A stretch of DNA of 64,000 nucleotides, taken from Brevibacillus agri. GTDB lineage: Bacteria; Bacillota; Bacilli; Brevibacillales; Brevibacillaceae. The notes beneath the pieces are model-generated. The model made no database searches, had not been told where the DNA came from, and saw only the letters and a program-made list of their open reading frames with translations. The stretch is from assembly GCF_004117055.1 (NCBI RefSeq), contig NZ_CP026363.1, positions 912,001-976,000 of the forward strand, written 5' to 3'. Position numbers and translations under genes: made by a program. Below are positions 1 to 6,637 of the stretch, in pieces; position 1 is the stretch's first letter; every line of letters starts with the position of its first letter.

Positions 1-1
1 C

Positions 2-226
2 GATGCGGAGTTGCCGGAGTACTTGCTCACAGGCGAGGAGACGGTGGACGCTGAAAAGGCGGGAGCGGGGCTGGAGCAGTTGCTGGCTGATTACGAGCGC
101 GCCATTTTGCAAAAGCATCTGGCGGACGAAAGGCATAGCAAGGACAAGGCGGCAATCGCCAGCGAGCTGCAAATCAGCCTCTCTACGTTGTATCGGAAAA
201 TGGAAAAGTACGGCCTTGAATTGTAA
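2..226 (+). CDS. C-terminal fragment of a transcription regulator with Fis-type helix-turn-helix
   Basis: This open frame enters from outside the window, so only its last ~74 residues are visible. They contain a stretch typical of the C-terminal Fis-like helix-turn-helix of sigma-54 enhancer-binding regulators: a helix around LEQLLADYERAILQKHL, then KAAIASELQISLSTLYRKMEKYGL, where the second helix reads STLYRKM. The AAA+ domain that would confirm this lies upstream and cannot be seen. A strong terminator follows the stop codon directly, so the gene ends a transcription unit. The family assignment is an inference from the HTH alone. Confidence 0.6.
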   Translation, partial: DAELPEYLLTGEETVDAEKAGAGLEQLLADYERAILQKHLADERHSKDKAAIASELQISLSTLYRKMEKYGLEL

Positions 227-283
227 AAAACCAGCCGCTGTTTCGAACGGGCTTGAACTGCGCCGCGAAACAGGGCTGGTTTT
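227..283 (+). terminator. Rho-independent terminator after the HTH regulator
   Basis: A long near-perfect hairpin: AAAACCAGCC, one unpaired base and CTGTTTCG on the left, CGAAACAG, one unpaired base and GCTGGTTTT on the right. It begins immediately after the stop codon. The A and T runs at both ends mean it could also act for the converging gene at 301-630. Confidence 0.85.
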
Positions 284-300
284 GTGCGATCAGGCAAAAG

Positions 301-630
301 CTAGACTTGCGGTTGGCGAGGGTGTTTGCTTGCTTTCAGCTCATAATGACCGCTTTTGGAGCTGATGATGTACTCTGGCCGTTTTTGTTCCCGCGCTTTG
401 CGGTGGCCTTCGAGATGAGGCTCGCTCAGCTCCCACTGCTTCCACGCTTCTTTCGATTCCCAGCGGATCATGACGACCACTTCTTCTTCGCCTTTGCGCG
501 GCTTTTGCACGAAAATGCTCAAATCTACAAAGCCCGGAGCTTCTTCCACCACGCCTGGCTCTCCGAAGCCTTTTACGATTGCATCGGCGTACCCTTCCTG
601 AACAACGATCGTCTTGATTTCGACCATCAT
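301..630 (-). CDS. IsdG/HmoA-like antibiotic-biosynthesis-monooxygenase (ABM) fold protein
   Basis: A small protein of about 109 residues with features of the dimeric ferredoxin-like ABM fold used by heme-degrading monooxygenases such as B. subtilis HmoA. It begins MVEIKTIVV, followed by a glycine-rich turn, a central strand EVVVMIRWES, then EAWKQWELSEPHLEGHR, matching the W-S-x-E-A-W...S..H pattern of that family. An in-frame GTG lies at 642, but the Shine-Dalgarno sequence AGGGGAAGGG overlaps it, so one of the paired ATGs at 630 or 627 is preferred. Whether it degrades heme or serves another small oxygenase role cannot be told from sequence. It stands alone between convergent neighbours. 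Confidence 0.7.
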   Translation of the reverse strand: MMVEIKTIVVQEGYADAIVKGFGEPGVVEEAPGFVDLSIFVQKPRKGEEEVVVMIRWESKEAWKQWELSEPHLEGHRKAREQKRPEYIISSKSGHYELKASKHPRQPQV

Positions 631-730
631 GAGCAAAAACACCCTTCCCCTATTGAATGTTGTCTTTTCTCATCGTAGGGAGATGGATTCTCGAAGTCAA
701 TCGGAAGTTGTCCAGTTACTGGAAGTAAAA

Positions 731-764
731 GAGGACAGCGGCTCCCCTAAATGCCGCTGTCCTC
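731..764 (-). terminator. Terminator of the 790-1305 gene
   Basis: A perfect 11-bp stem GAGGACAGCGG / CCGCTGTCCTC with a 12-nt loop. On the minus strand it is followed by TTTTAC. It lies 25 bp beyond the stop codon of the secreted protein. Confidence 0.85.
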
Positions 765-789
765 TTGGGTATATAGGAATAAGTGCTGC

Positions 790-1305
790 TTACAGCAAAG
801 ACTTCACTTCTCCTGTGTTCGGGTTGACCACGAACCAGCCGTATGTGCTGGTGTAGCTGTCTCCGGACTGGAAGTTGTTCACGACCGTTTGGTACACCTG
901 AATGACGTAGTGTCCTTTTTCGTCATCGTGGTCATATTCGACTACGTGTGTAGGAGTGAGGCTGGCGGCGTATTTCTTTTTGACCAGCTCGACTGCTTCC
1001 ATTTTCGAATACATTTTCGCAACCGGCAGCTTGCCGATGAAAATCGACTTGGTTTTGGCATCGTAAATGACTGGCTTGTTCAGGTTTTCTGCTACGAAGC
1101 GGATTGGCACGTACACGGAGTTTTTGTACATGATGCCCTGGACATCGCTGTTTGGCGATTTTGGCACGCCTTCAAAGTAGTAGGTAAACGGCGTTTTTGT
1201 GTCTCCTGCCACATCCGGATAGTTCGGAGCCGCAATGGCGATTCCCGAAAAGAGTGCTGAACCGACAATAATTCCCCCAAAAAATGATTTCAAGTCCCAT
1301 TTCAT
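790..1305 (-). CDS. Secreted protein with a copper-amine-oxidase-N-type stalk domain
   Basis: A 171-residue exported protein. Residues 1-26 form a signal peptide (basic start, hydrophobic core GGIIVGSALFSGIAIA, cleavage after AIA). Residues about 50-95 (GIMYKNSVYVPIRFVAENLNKPVIYDAKTKSIFIGKLP) match the small 'copper amine oxidase N-terminal' or stalk module common in cell-wall proteins of Paenibacillus and Brevibacillus. The C-terminal half (AVELVKKKY...YGWFVVNPNTGEVKSL) has the layout of a PepSY-like segment, in which an aromatic strand precedes a D/N-P-x-T-G-x-V turn. The exact role is unknown. The gene is monocistronic, with its own terminator, and is divergent from ung. Confidence 0.7.
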   Translation of the reverse strand: MKWDLKSFFGGIIVGSALFSGIAIAAPNYPDVAGDTKTPFTYYFEGVPKSPNSDVQGIMYKNSVYVPIRFVAENLNKPVIYDAKTKSIFIGKLPVAKMYSKMEAVELVKKKYAASLTPTHVVEYDHDDEKGHYVIQVYQTVVNNFQSGDSYTSTYGWFVVNPNTGEVKSLL

Positions 1306-1530
1306 GTCGAAAAACCTCTCCCTTTGTCTAAATCTTCCCAGAAAACATTATGTCAAAGATCATGGGAGAAAAGCTATCAAACGAGGGTAATAGGAAACAT
1401 AGACTAAGAACGGGGGGAAAGATAGGACTGGCAGAGCCAGGTCCCGGGTGGGGGCAGGACGAAACGATGGTTCAGAGATTCGCCAGTCTGTGGTAAGGTA
1501 ATAGAAAGAATAGCGGACAAGGTGAGGAAA

Positions 1531-2217
1531 ATGGCAATATTGCAAAACGACTGGGCGCCGATATTGGCGGGGGAATTTGAGAAGCCGTACTATTTGAAGC
1601 TCCGCCAGATTTTGAAGGAAGAGTACCAGACGCGAACGATTTACCCGGACATGTATCATATTTTTACCGCGCTCCACCTGACGAGCTACGAGCAGGCCAA
1701 AGTAGTCATTTTGGGACAGGACCCGTACCACGGTCCGGGACAGGCACATGGTCTGAGCTTTTCCGTCAGGCCGGGCATCAAGCCGCCGCCGTCGCTCGTC
1801 AACATTTACAAGGAGCTGCAAAGCGATCTGAATTGCACCATTCCCGAGCACGGTTACTTGAGCCACTGGGCAAAGCAGGGCGTCATGATGCTGAATGCCG
1901 TGCTTACCGTGCGGGCAGGCAATCCTAATTCGCACAAGGGCATCGGCTGGGAGCAGTTTACCGATCAGATTATCCATCTGTTGAACGAGCGCGAGAAGCC
2001 GCTTGTGTTCATCCTGTGGGGAAGGCATGCGCAGGAGAAGGCCGCTTTTATTGATAAAACGAGACATTGCATCATCGCTTCGCCTCATCCAAGCCCGTTC
2101 TCGGCCAATCGCGGCTTTTTCGGCAGCCGCCCGTTTTCCCGAGCGAATGCGTTTTTGCGCTCGCAAGGAATGGAAGAGATCGATTGGCAACTGCCGCTGC
2201 ACGTCGAAGAAGAATAG
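1531..2217 (+). CDS. ung: Uracil-DNA glycosylase (family 1)
   Basis: Removes uracil from DNA, the first step of base excision repair in the cytoplasm. The 228-residue protein has the family-1 water-activating loop GQDPYHGPG at residues 62-70, with catalytic Asp64, the PPPSL loop at 85-89, the uracil-specificity region [11 protein letters not shown] around 120-130, and the minor-groove motif HPSPFS at 186-191 with catalytic His186. An in-frame GTG at 1522 was rejected because the Shine-Dalgarno AAGGTGAGG covers it and is correctly spaced for the ATG at 1531. Full length for the family. The gene is monocistronic and divergent from the secreted stalk protein. Confidence 0.97.
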   Translation: MAILQNDWAPILAGEFEKPYYLKLRQILKEEYQTRTIYPDMYHIFTALHLTSYEQAKVVILGQDPYHGPGQAHGLSFSVRPGIKPPPSLVNIYKELQSDLNCTIPEHGYLSHWAKQGVMMLNAVLTVRAGNPNSHKGIGWEQFTDQIIHLLNEREKPLVFILWGRHAQEKAAFIDKTRHCIIASPHPSPFSANRGFFGSRPFSRANAFLRSQGMEEIDWQLPLHVEEE

Positions 2218-2226
2218 TCGCAAAAA

Positions 2227-2269
2227 AGGATCTGCACCGTTTGGTTGTAACGGCGCAGATCCTTTTTTT
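2227..2269. terminator. Bidirectional terminator between ung and thiN
   Basis: Hairpin AAGGATCTGC-A-CCG / CGG-C-GCAGATCCTT, with a T-run on the plus strand and an A-run on the left arm. The convergent genes ung and thiN stop on either side, so it can serve both. Confidence 0.85.
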
Positions 2270-2279
2270 CCTGTGCGGC

Positions 2280-2921
2280 TCAATCCTTGCTTTTGATGAC
2301 GAGCAGTTGGCCTGTAGCGACGTCAATCGTTCCTGTCTGTTCCGTGAGCACGTTGCTGATGCCGAGCGTGTCGCCGATGCGCAGCGTGGCGTTTTCCAGC
2401 GGATACATGAAGCCGCGCAAAGTAATGCCGCTGACTTCCGCCGTCAAAGGCAGCAGGGAGACGTGGGCAAAATGGTCCTGCTCGATGCGGCAATGGCTGT
2501 CGACCAGGCGAATTTCATTTCGCTCATCGACAATGCGGCAGGAAGCTTTCGCCTGCAATGCTTTGTGCAGCAGTTGGACGTTGGCGAGCGTATGATCGAA
2601 GCGCGAGCCAAGCACACCGAGCAGCACAATTTCCGCGGGCTTTTGCTGAATCGCCCAGGCGAGCGCCATTTCGGTATCGGTCAAATCCTTCATCACGGGG
2701 TCGCATGAAGAGACGTGTAGGCTGTGGCGCTCGATTTCCGCCATTTCTTCGGCTGTGACAGAGTCGAAATCGCCAATCGACAGGCGTGGCGCGAAGCCGT
2801 GGCGAACGAGGAACATTGCGCCCCGGTCGACGCCGACGAGCCAGTCGTCTGGGCGAATGTGGCGGATGGCCCAGTCACCCAGCTTCCCTCCTGCGAAAAG
2901 TAGGATGCGTGTTGGTTTCAT
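2280..2921 (-). CDS. thiN: Thiamine pyrophosphokinase
   Basis: Transfers pyrophosphate from ATP to thiamine to make thiamine diphosphate in the cytoplasm. The 213-residue protein shows family features: GVDRGA at about 30-35, GDFDS at 50-54, KDLTDTE at 78-84, and LGSRFDH at 104-110, which form the nucleotide and metal pocket. An upstream in-frame extension to 3098 was rejected. The ATG at 2921 is preceded by AAAGGTGG and begins the conserved MKPTRILLFAGGKLG. It lies 14 bp downstream of the ferredoxin gene on the same strand, so the two are probably cotranscribed, although no functional link is known. Confidence 0.93.
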   Translation of the reverse strand: MKPTRILLFAGGKLGDWAIRHIRPDDWLVGVDRGAMFLVRHGFAPRLSIGDFDSVTAEEMAEIERHSLHVSSCDPVMKDLTDTEMALAWAIQQKPAEIVLLGVLGSRFDHTLANVQLLHKALQAKASCRIVDERNEIRLVDSHCRIEQDHFAHVSLLPLTAEVSGITLRGFMYPLENATLRIGDTLGISNVLTEQTGTIDVATGQLLVIKSKD

Positions 2922-2935
2922 GCTGCTGCCACCTT

Positions 2936-3361
2936 TTAATCCAATATCGTAGAGCGAAAAGTGCTTTGACAAGCGAGGCGATAGCCGGAGGCAAGCTTTT
3001 GGTCCAGCTTTTCCGATTCCTGCTTGGTCGGGGCATCGAGCAGAGAGGTGCCTGATACGACCAGGACACGGCACTTCCCGCAATAGCCCTGCCGGCATTT
3101 GTAGGAAAGCGGCTGCCCCTGTGCCAGTGCGGCTTGCAGCAGCGTCTGACAGGGGGCCTGTTCAACCGAAATCGTTTGGTCGTGCTGCTTGACCGTCACC
3201 TGTTTGCGCTTTATGGTAGTCTGGGGCTTGGTCTGAAGTCTGGAAAAGCTGCCAGCTCGCCCGGTTGTCTCCGGCATGTTACCGGACACAGGAGTAGGGG
3301 CTGGCGTCTGCACGGGAGAGCGTCCGGCGATAAGAGAGCCTACGGTGAGCTGTTTGCGCAT
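2936..3361 (-). CDS. Plant-type [2Fe-2S] ferredoxin with a Pro/Thr/Ser-rich N-terminal extension
   Basis: A 141-residue protein. Residues about 53-140 form a [2Fe-2S] ferredoxin domain with cluster ligands Cys89, Cys94, Cys97 and Cys131 in the arrangement C-x4-C-x2-C...C (YKCRQGYCGKC...RLACQS). Residues 1-50 are low-complexity and rich in P, T and S, with no signal peptide or membrane segment; this extension is unusual for a simple ferredoxin. GGGAGG stands in front of the ATG. It probably carries electrons to an oxidoreductase encoded elsewhere; no partner lies nearby. Likely cotranscribed with thiN. Confidence 0.8.
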   Translation of the reverse strand: MRKQLTVGSLIAGRSPVQTPAPTPVSGNMPETTGRAGSFSRLQTKPQTTIKRKQVTVKQHDQTISVEQAPCQTLLQAALAQGQPLSYKCRQGYCGKCRVLVVSGTSLLDAPTKQESEKLDQKLASGYRLACQSTFRSTILD

Positions 3362-3507
3362 AGGAACCTCCCGGGTACGTGATTTTTTCTATCTTACCAC
3401 GCGAAAAGCAGGCGTGACAAAGAAAGCAAATGGCCGAACAGAAAAGATTGAATTTTTCGACCTCTTCAATTAAAATAATTTTATCGAAAAGAATGGAAGG
3501 TGATGGG

Positions 3508-4416
3508 ATGATTACCATCAAGCGGATGAGTGACTGTACGTTTGCTGAAGTGACGAAAGCGTGGAACAGAGGATTTGAAGGCTATTTTATTCCGATCGTC
3601 ATGACGGAGGAAATGCTGGTGCAGCGCCTGGGCAGCGAGGGCTATGCACTGTCGTTGTCTGTCGTCGCTTTTGACGGAACCGAGCCGATTGGACTTGTCG
3701 CAAGCGGACTGCGGACGATTGGCGGCCAAAAAGTCGCGTGGAACGGGGGGACAGGTGTCGCCACCGAATACCGCAGGCAAGGAGTGGGCCGTCAATTGAT
3801 TGACGCTACGCTTGCGCTGTACCAAGAAGCGGGCGTGGAGGTTGCCACTCTGGAAGCGATGAGCCAAAACAGCAAAGCGATTGCCTTGTACGAGCAAAAA
3901 GGCTACGAAGTGGTAGACCGCCTCTTGTTCTGGCAACGAAGCGGTCCGCTGCCAGAGCACGCTTTTCACGAGCCGACCCAGTCTGACTACCGGATCAGAG
4001 GCGTGCTGGCCCAGGAAGTGGCGGCTCTGCCGTTTTACGCGGGGGATGTGGCCTGGCAAAACCAGTGGCAGAGCTTGCGCGACGCACAGGCGCTGGTGGT
4101 GGAGGACCGTCGCGGACAGGCAGTCGGGTATGCGATGTACAAAACGATGGTCAATGAAGCCGGACAGGTGAACGCCGTCGTTTTGCGGCAATGCGTGGCA
4201 CAGCCGGACCATGAAGATGCCCTCGGCATTTTGAACGTCGCCCTTGCCCATGTGTTTGCCCCGTATGAGCGGGATTGCCGCAGGGCCACATTCAATTTGC
4301 GGGCAACGGAAGGGCTGCTGCTCGATGCGCTTGAGGCAGCGGGCTTCGGACCGTCGGAAACCGAGCAGGTGTACATGGTCAAACAGATGAAGGCGGCAGA
4401 ACAAGTCGGGCAGTGA
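3508..4416 (+). CDS. GNAT-family N-acetyltransferase (two-domain)
   Basis: A 302-residue acetyltransferase. The N-terminal GNAT domain (residues about 1-150) has the acetyl-CoA pyrophosphate loop in GVATEYRRQGVGRQL (R/Q-x-x-G-x-G/A pattern) followed by NSKAIALYEQKGYEVVDRL, the classical end of the fold. The second half (about 160-295) looks like a degenerate second GNAT repeat, ending in ATEGLLLDALEAAGFGPSETEQVYMVK. The ATG at 3508 is chosen because AAGGTGA stands just before it; the frame is open 26 codons further upstream without a ribosome site. Substrate unknown. Confidence 0.85.
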   Translation: MITIKRMSDCTFAEVTKAWNRGFEGYFIPIVMTEEMLVQRLGSEGYALSLSVVAFDGTEPIGLVASGLRTIGGQKVAWNGGTGVATEYRRQGVGRQLIDATLALYQEAGVEVATLEAMSQNSKAIALYEQKGYEVVDRLLFWQRSGPLPEHAFHEPTQSDYRIRGVLAQEVAALPFYAGDVAWQNQWQSLRDAQALVVEDRRGQAVGYAMYKTMVNEAGQVNAVVLRQCVAQPDHEDALGILNVALAHVFAPYERDCRRATFNLRATEGLLLDALEAAGFGPSETEQVYMVKQMKAAEQVGQ

Positions 4417-4433
4417 CCGGGCAATTTGCCCCT

Positions 4434-5243
4434 TCAATGCTGGCAGTTGGTACAGGCAAATACTTTGCGGGACGAAAGCTCGCCTTTTTCAATCGGCTGT
4501 CCGCAGCGCGGGCAAGGCTCTCCACCCCGGTCGTACACTTGGCAGCGCTCGTCGAATCCACCCGTCAAGCGGTCGCCGCGATACAGCGGCTGGTCCATGT
4601 AGCCGCCGAAGCGGATCGCTTCCGTAAGCACCGTCTGCATGGAATGGTACAGTCTCGCTCGCTCCCCGGCAGTCAGCTCGGGAATGCGCCGCGTCGGCAA
4701 AATTCCCGCGTGAAAGCAGATTTCGTCGGAGTAGCAGTTGCCGATGCCTGCGATCCAATGCTGGTCGACCAAGGTTGTTTTCAGCACGCCGCGTTTTTCT
4801 GCGAGCAGCTCAAGAAAACGATCGAGCGTAAAGCCCGGCTCCAGCGGCTCGGGGCCGAGCGAGGCCATCCTCTCGTCGATCTGGTCGGGGGTCAAAAGGT
4901 GCAAATAGCCAAGGCGCAGCCCGTGAAAATAAAGGATGCGCTCGCCAAAGGACAGCGTCACCTGGGCTGTTCGCGCCAGCTTGTCTTCCGCTGTGCCCAA
5001 GTAGAGGAAGCCGCCCAGCATGAGGTGCAGCAGCAGGACGTGCCCGCTCTGCAAATGAAACAAAAGGTGCTTCGCGCGCCGTTCGATGAGCGTCAGGCGG
5101 TTGCCCTGTACAGTCTGAACAAACTGCGCCGGGGGTACGTTAATCGTCTTTTCCCGCTGGACAGTGGCAGCGGTAATGGCAGCGCCGCAGATTTGCTGAT
5201 GAAGCAGCCCGCGATACGTTTCCATCTCTGGCAATTCCGGCAT
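4434..5243 (-). CDS. mutM: Formamidopyrimidine-DNA glycosylase (Fpg/MutM/Nei family)
   Basis: A bifunctional DNA glycosylase/AP lyase that removes oxidised purines. The start MPELPEMET places the catalytic Pro2 (residue 1 after Met removal) and Glu3 in the canonical PELPE motif. Lys58 in RRAKHLLF matches the conserved beta-hairpin lysine. WIAGIGNCYSDEICFHAGI is the helix-two-turn-helix, and the C-terminal zinc finger has Cys244, Cys247, Cys264 and Cys267. The longer open frame to 5420 is not used: GGAAGGGGAG lies just before the ATG at 5243. Length is 269 residues. The gene is not beside polA as in many Bacilli, so this could be a second, Nei-like paralogue. Confidence 0.92.
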   Translation of the reverse strand: MPELPEMETYRGLLHQQICGAAITAATVQREKTINVPPAQFVQTVQGNRLTLIERRAKHLLFHLQSGHVLLLHLMLGGFLYLGTAEDKLARTAQVTLSFGERILYFHGLRLGYLHLLTPDQIDERMASLGPEPLEPGFTLDRFLELLAEKRGVLKTTLVDQHWIAGIGNCYSDEICFHAGILPTRRIPELTAGERARLYHSMQTVLTEAIRFGGYMDQPLYRGDRLTGGFDERCQVYDRGGEPCPRCGQPIEKGELSSRKVFACTNCQH

Positions 5244-5313
5244 TGGCGATTCTCCCCTTCCTGGAAGTGAATGTATTTTCATAGGATTCCCAGTATGGGC
5301 AGTCAGCATGCCA

Positions 5314-5340
5314 GACCCGTTCTCTTTTTGGTGGCGGGTC
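5314..5340 (+). terminator. Hairpin with T-rich tail upstream of the RNA methyltransferase gene
   Basis: GACCCG / CGGGTC stem followed on the plus strand by TTTTGGTATTGTTTTT. It lies in the divergent gap between mutM and the methyltransferase gene, where no plus-strand gene needs a terminator. It may be an attenuator in a leader or the remnant of a lost gene. Weakly supported. Confidence 0.4.
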
Positions 5341-5443
5341 TTTTGGTATTGTTTTTGCACAAGATTACCAACCCCATTCGTAAATCGGGTAATATAGTAT
5401 AAGGGTAAGCCCCGAAGCAATTTGGACGGACAGGAGATTACAT

Positions 5444-6601
5444 ATGCAAAAAGTAAAATTGATCGCTACGGCGACTTTTGGATTGGAATCGGTGGTGGCG
5501 GAGGAAGTAAAAGCGCTCGGCTACGGCCCGGTTCAGGTGGAAAACGGCAAAGTGACGTTCTCCGCCGATATTTCTGCGATTCCTCGCACAAATTTGTGGT
5601 TACGAACGGCCGACCGCGTGCGTCTAAAGATAGGGGAATTCAAAGCGACGACGTTTGACGAGCTGTTTGAACAGACAAAGGCCCTGCCTTGGGCCGATTG
5701 GATTACGGAAGACGCCGCGTTTCCGGTCGAAGGAAAATCGGTCAAATCCACCTTGTTCAGCGTGCCGGACTGCCAGGCCATCGTGAAAAAAGCGGTGGTG
5801 GAGAGTCTGAAAAAAACGTACAAGCGCGACTGGTTTGAGGAAAAAGGGCCGCTGTACAAAATCGAGGTAGCGCTGCTCAAGGATGTGGCGACGCTGACGA
5901 TTGACACTTCGGGACCGGGGCTGCACAAGCGCGGCTACCGCGAGCTGATCGGTACGGCTCCATTGAAGGAAACGATGGCGGCGGCGATGATTTTGCTGTC
6001 CCGCTGGAAACCGGATCGCGTCTTCATTGACCCGTTTTGCGGCTCCGGCACGATTCCGATTGAGGCAGCGCTGATCGGACAAAACATCGCACCGGGAATG
6101 AACCGGGAATTTGTGTCCGAAGCGTGGCCCGTCATTCCGAAGACAGCCTGGAGAGGGGCGCGCGCCGAGACGCACGATTTGGCCCGCTACGACCAGAAGC
6201 TGGAGATTATCGGAACTGACCTGGATGACGAAATCCTCAAAGTCGCGCGCCGCAATGCCGCCGAAGCGGGCGTGGACGAGCTGATTCATTTCCAGCGCAT
6301 GGACGTGCGCGATGTGCGGACCAAGCGCAAGTACGGCTATCTGATTTGCAATCCGCCGTACGGGGAGCGCCTGGGCGAGTGGAAGCAGGTCAGCAGGCTG
6401 TACGGCGAAATGGGGAAAACGTTTGCTGCCATGGACACGTGGTCTTTTTACATCATCACTTCGGACGAGCAGTTTGAGGAGCATTTCGGGCGGACGGCGA
6501 GCAAGAAGCGCAAGCTCTACAACGGCAACATCAAGGTGGACTACTATCAGTTTTTCGGCCCCAAGCCGCCTCGTCAGCCCATGGTTTCCCCGACCGAATA
6601 A
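5444..6601 (+). CDS. ypsC: THUMP-domain class I SAM-dependent RNA methyltransferase (YpsC/RlmL-like)
   Basis: A 385-residue predicted 23S rRNA N2-guanine methyltransferase of the RlmL/YpsC group. The N-terminal ferredoxin-like and THUMP region (residues about 1-165, ending SGPGLHKRGYRE) precedes the Rossmann methyltransferase, whose motif I is DPFCGSGT (196-203). Motif II is IIGTDLDDEIL (255-265), and the catalytic motif IV is NPPYGER (303-309), as in N2-guanine or N6-adenine enzymes. In B. subtilis ypsC lies beside rnpB and gpsB; here the 200-bp gap is too short for rnpB. The exact modified base is inferred from the family. Confidence 0.9.
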   Translation: MQKVKLIATATFGLESVVAEEVKALGYGPVQVENGKVTFSADISAIPRTNLWLRTADRVRLKIGEFKATTFDELFEQTKALPWADWITEDAAFPVEGKSVKSTLFSVPDCQAIVKKAVVESLKKTYKRDWFEEKGPLYKIEVALLKDVATLTIDTSGPGLHKRGYRELIGTAPLKETMAAAMILLSRWKPDRVFIDPFCGSGTIPIEAALIGQNIAPGMNREFVSEAWPVIPKTAWRGARAETHDLARYDQKLEIIGTDLDDEILKVARRNAAEAGVDELIHFQRMDVRDVRTKRKYGYLICNPPYGERLGEWKQVSRLYGEMGKTFAAMDTWSFYIITSDEQFEEHFGRTASKKRKLYNGNIKVDYYQFFGPKPPRQPMVSPTE

Positions 6602-6637
6602 ACGCAGCAGAGGGGCATATTGGAGGAGAAGTTTGCA

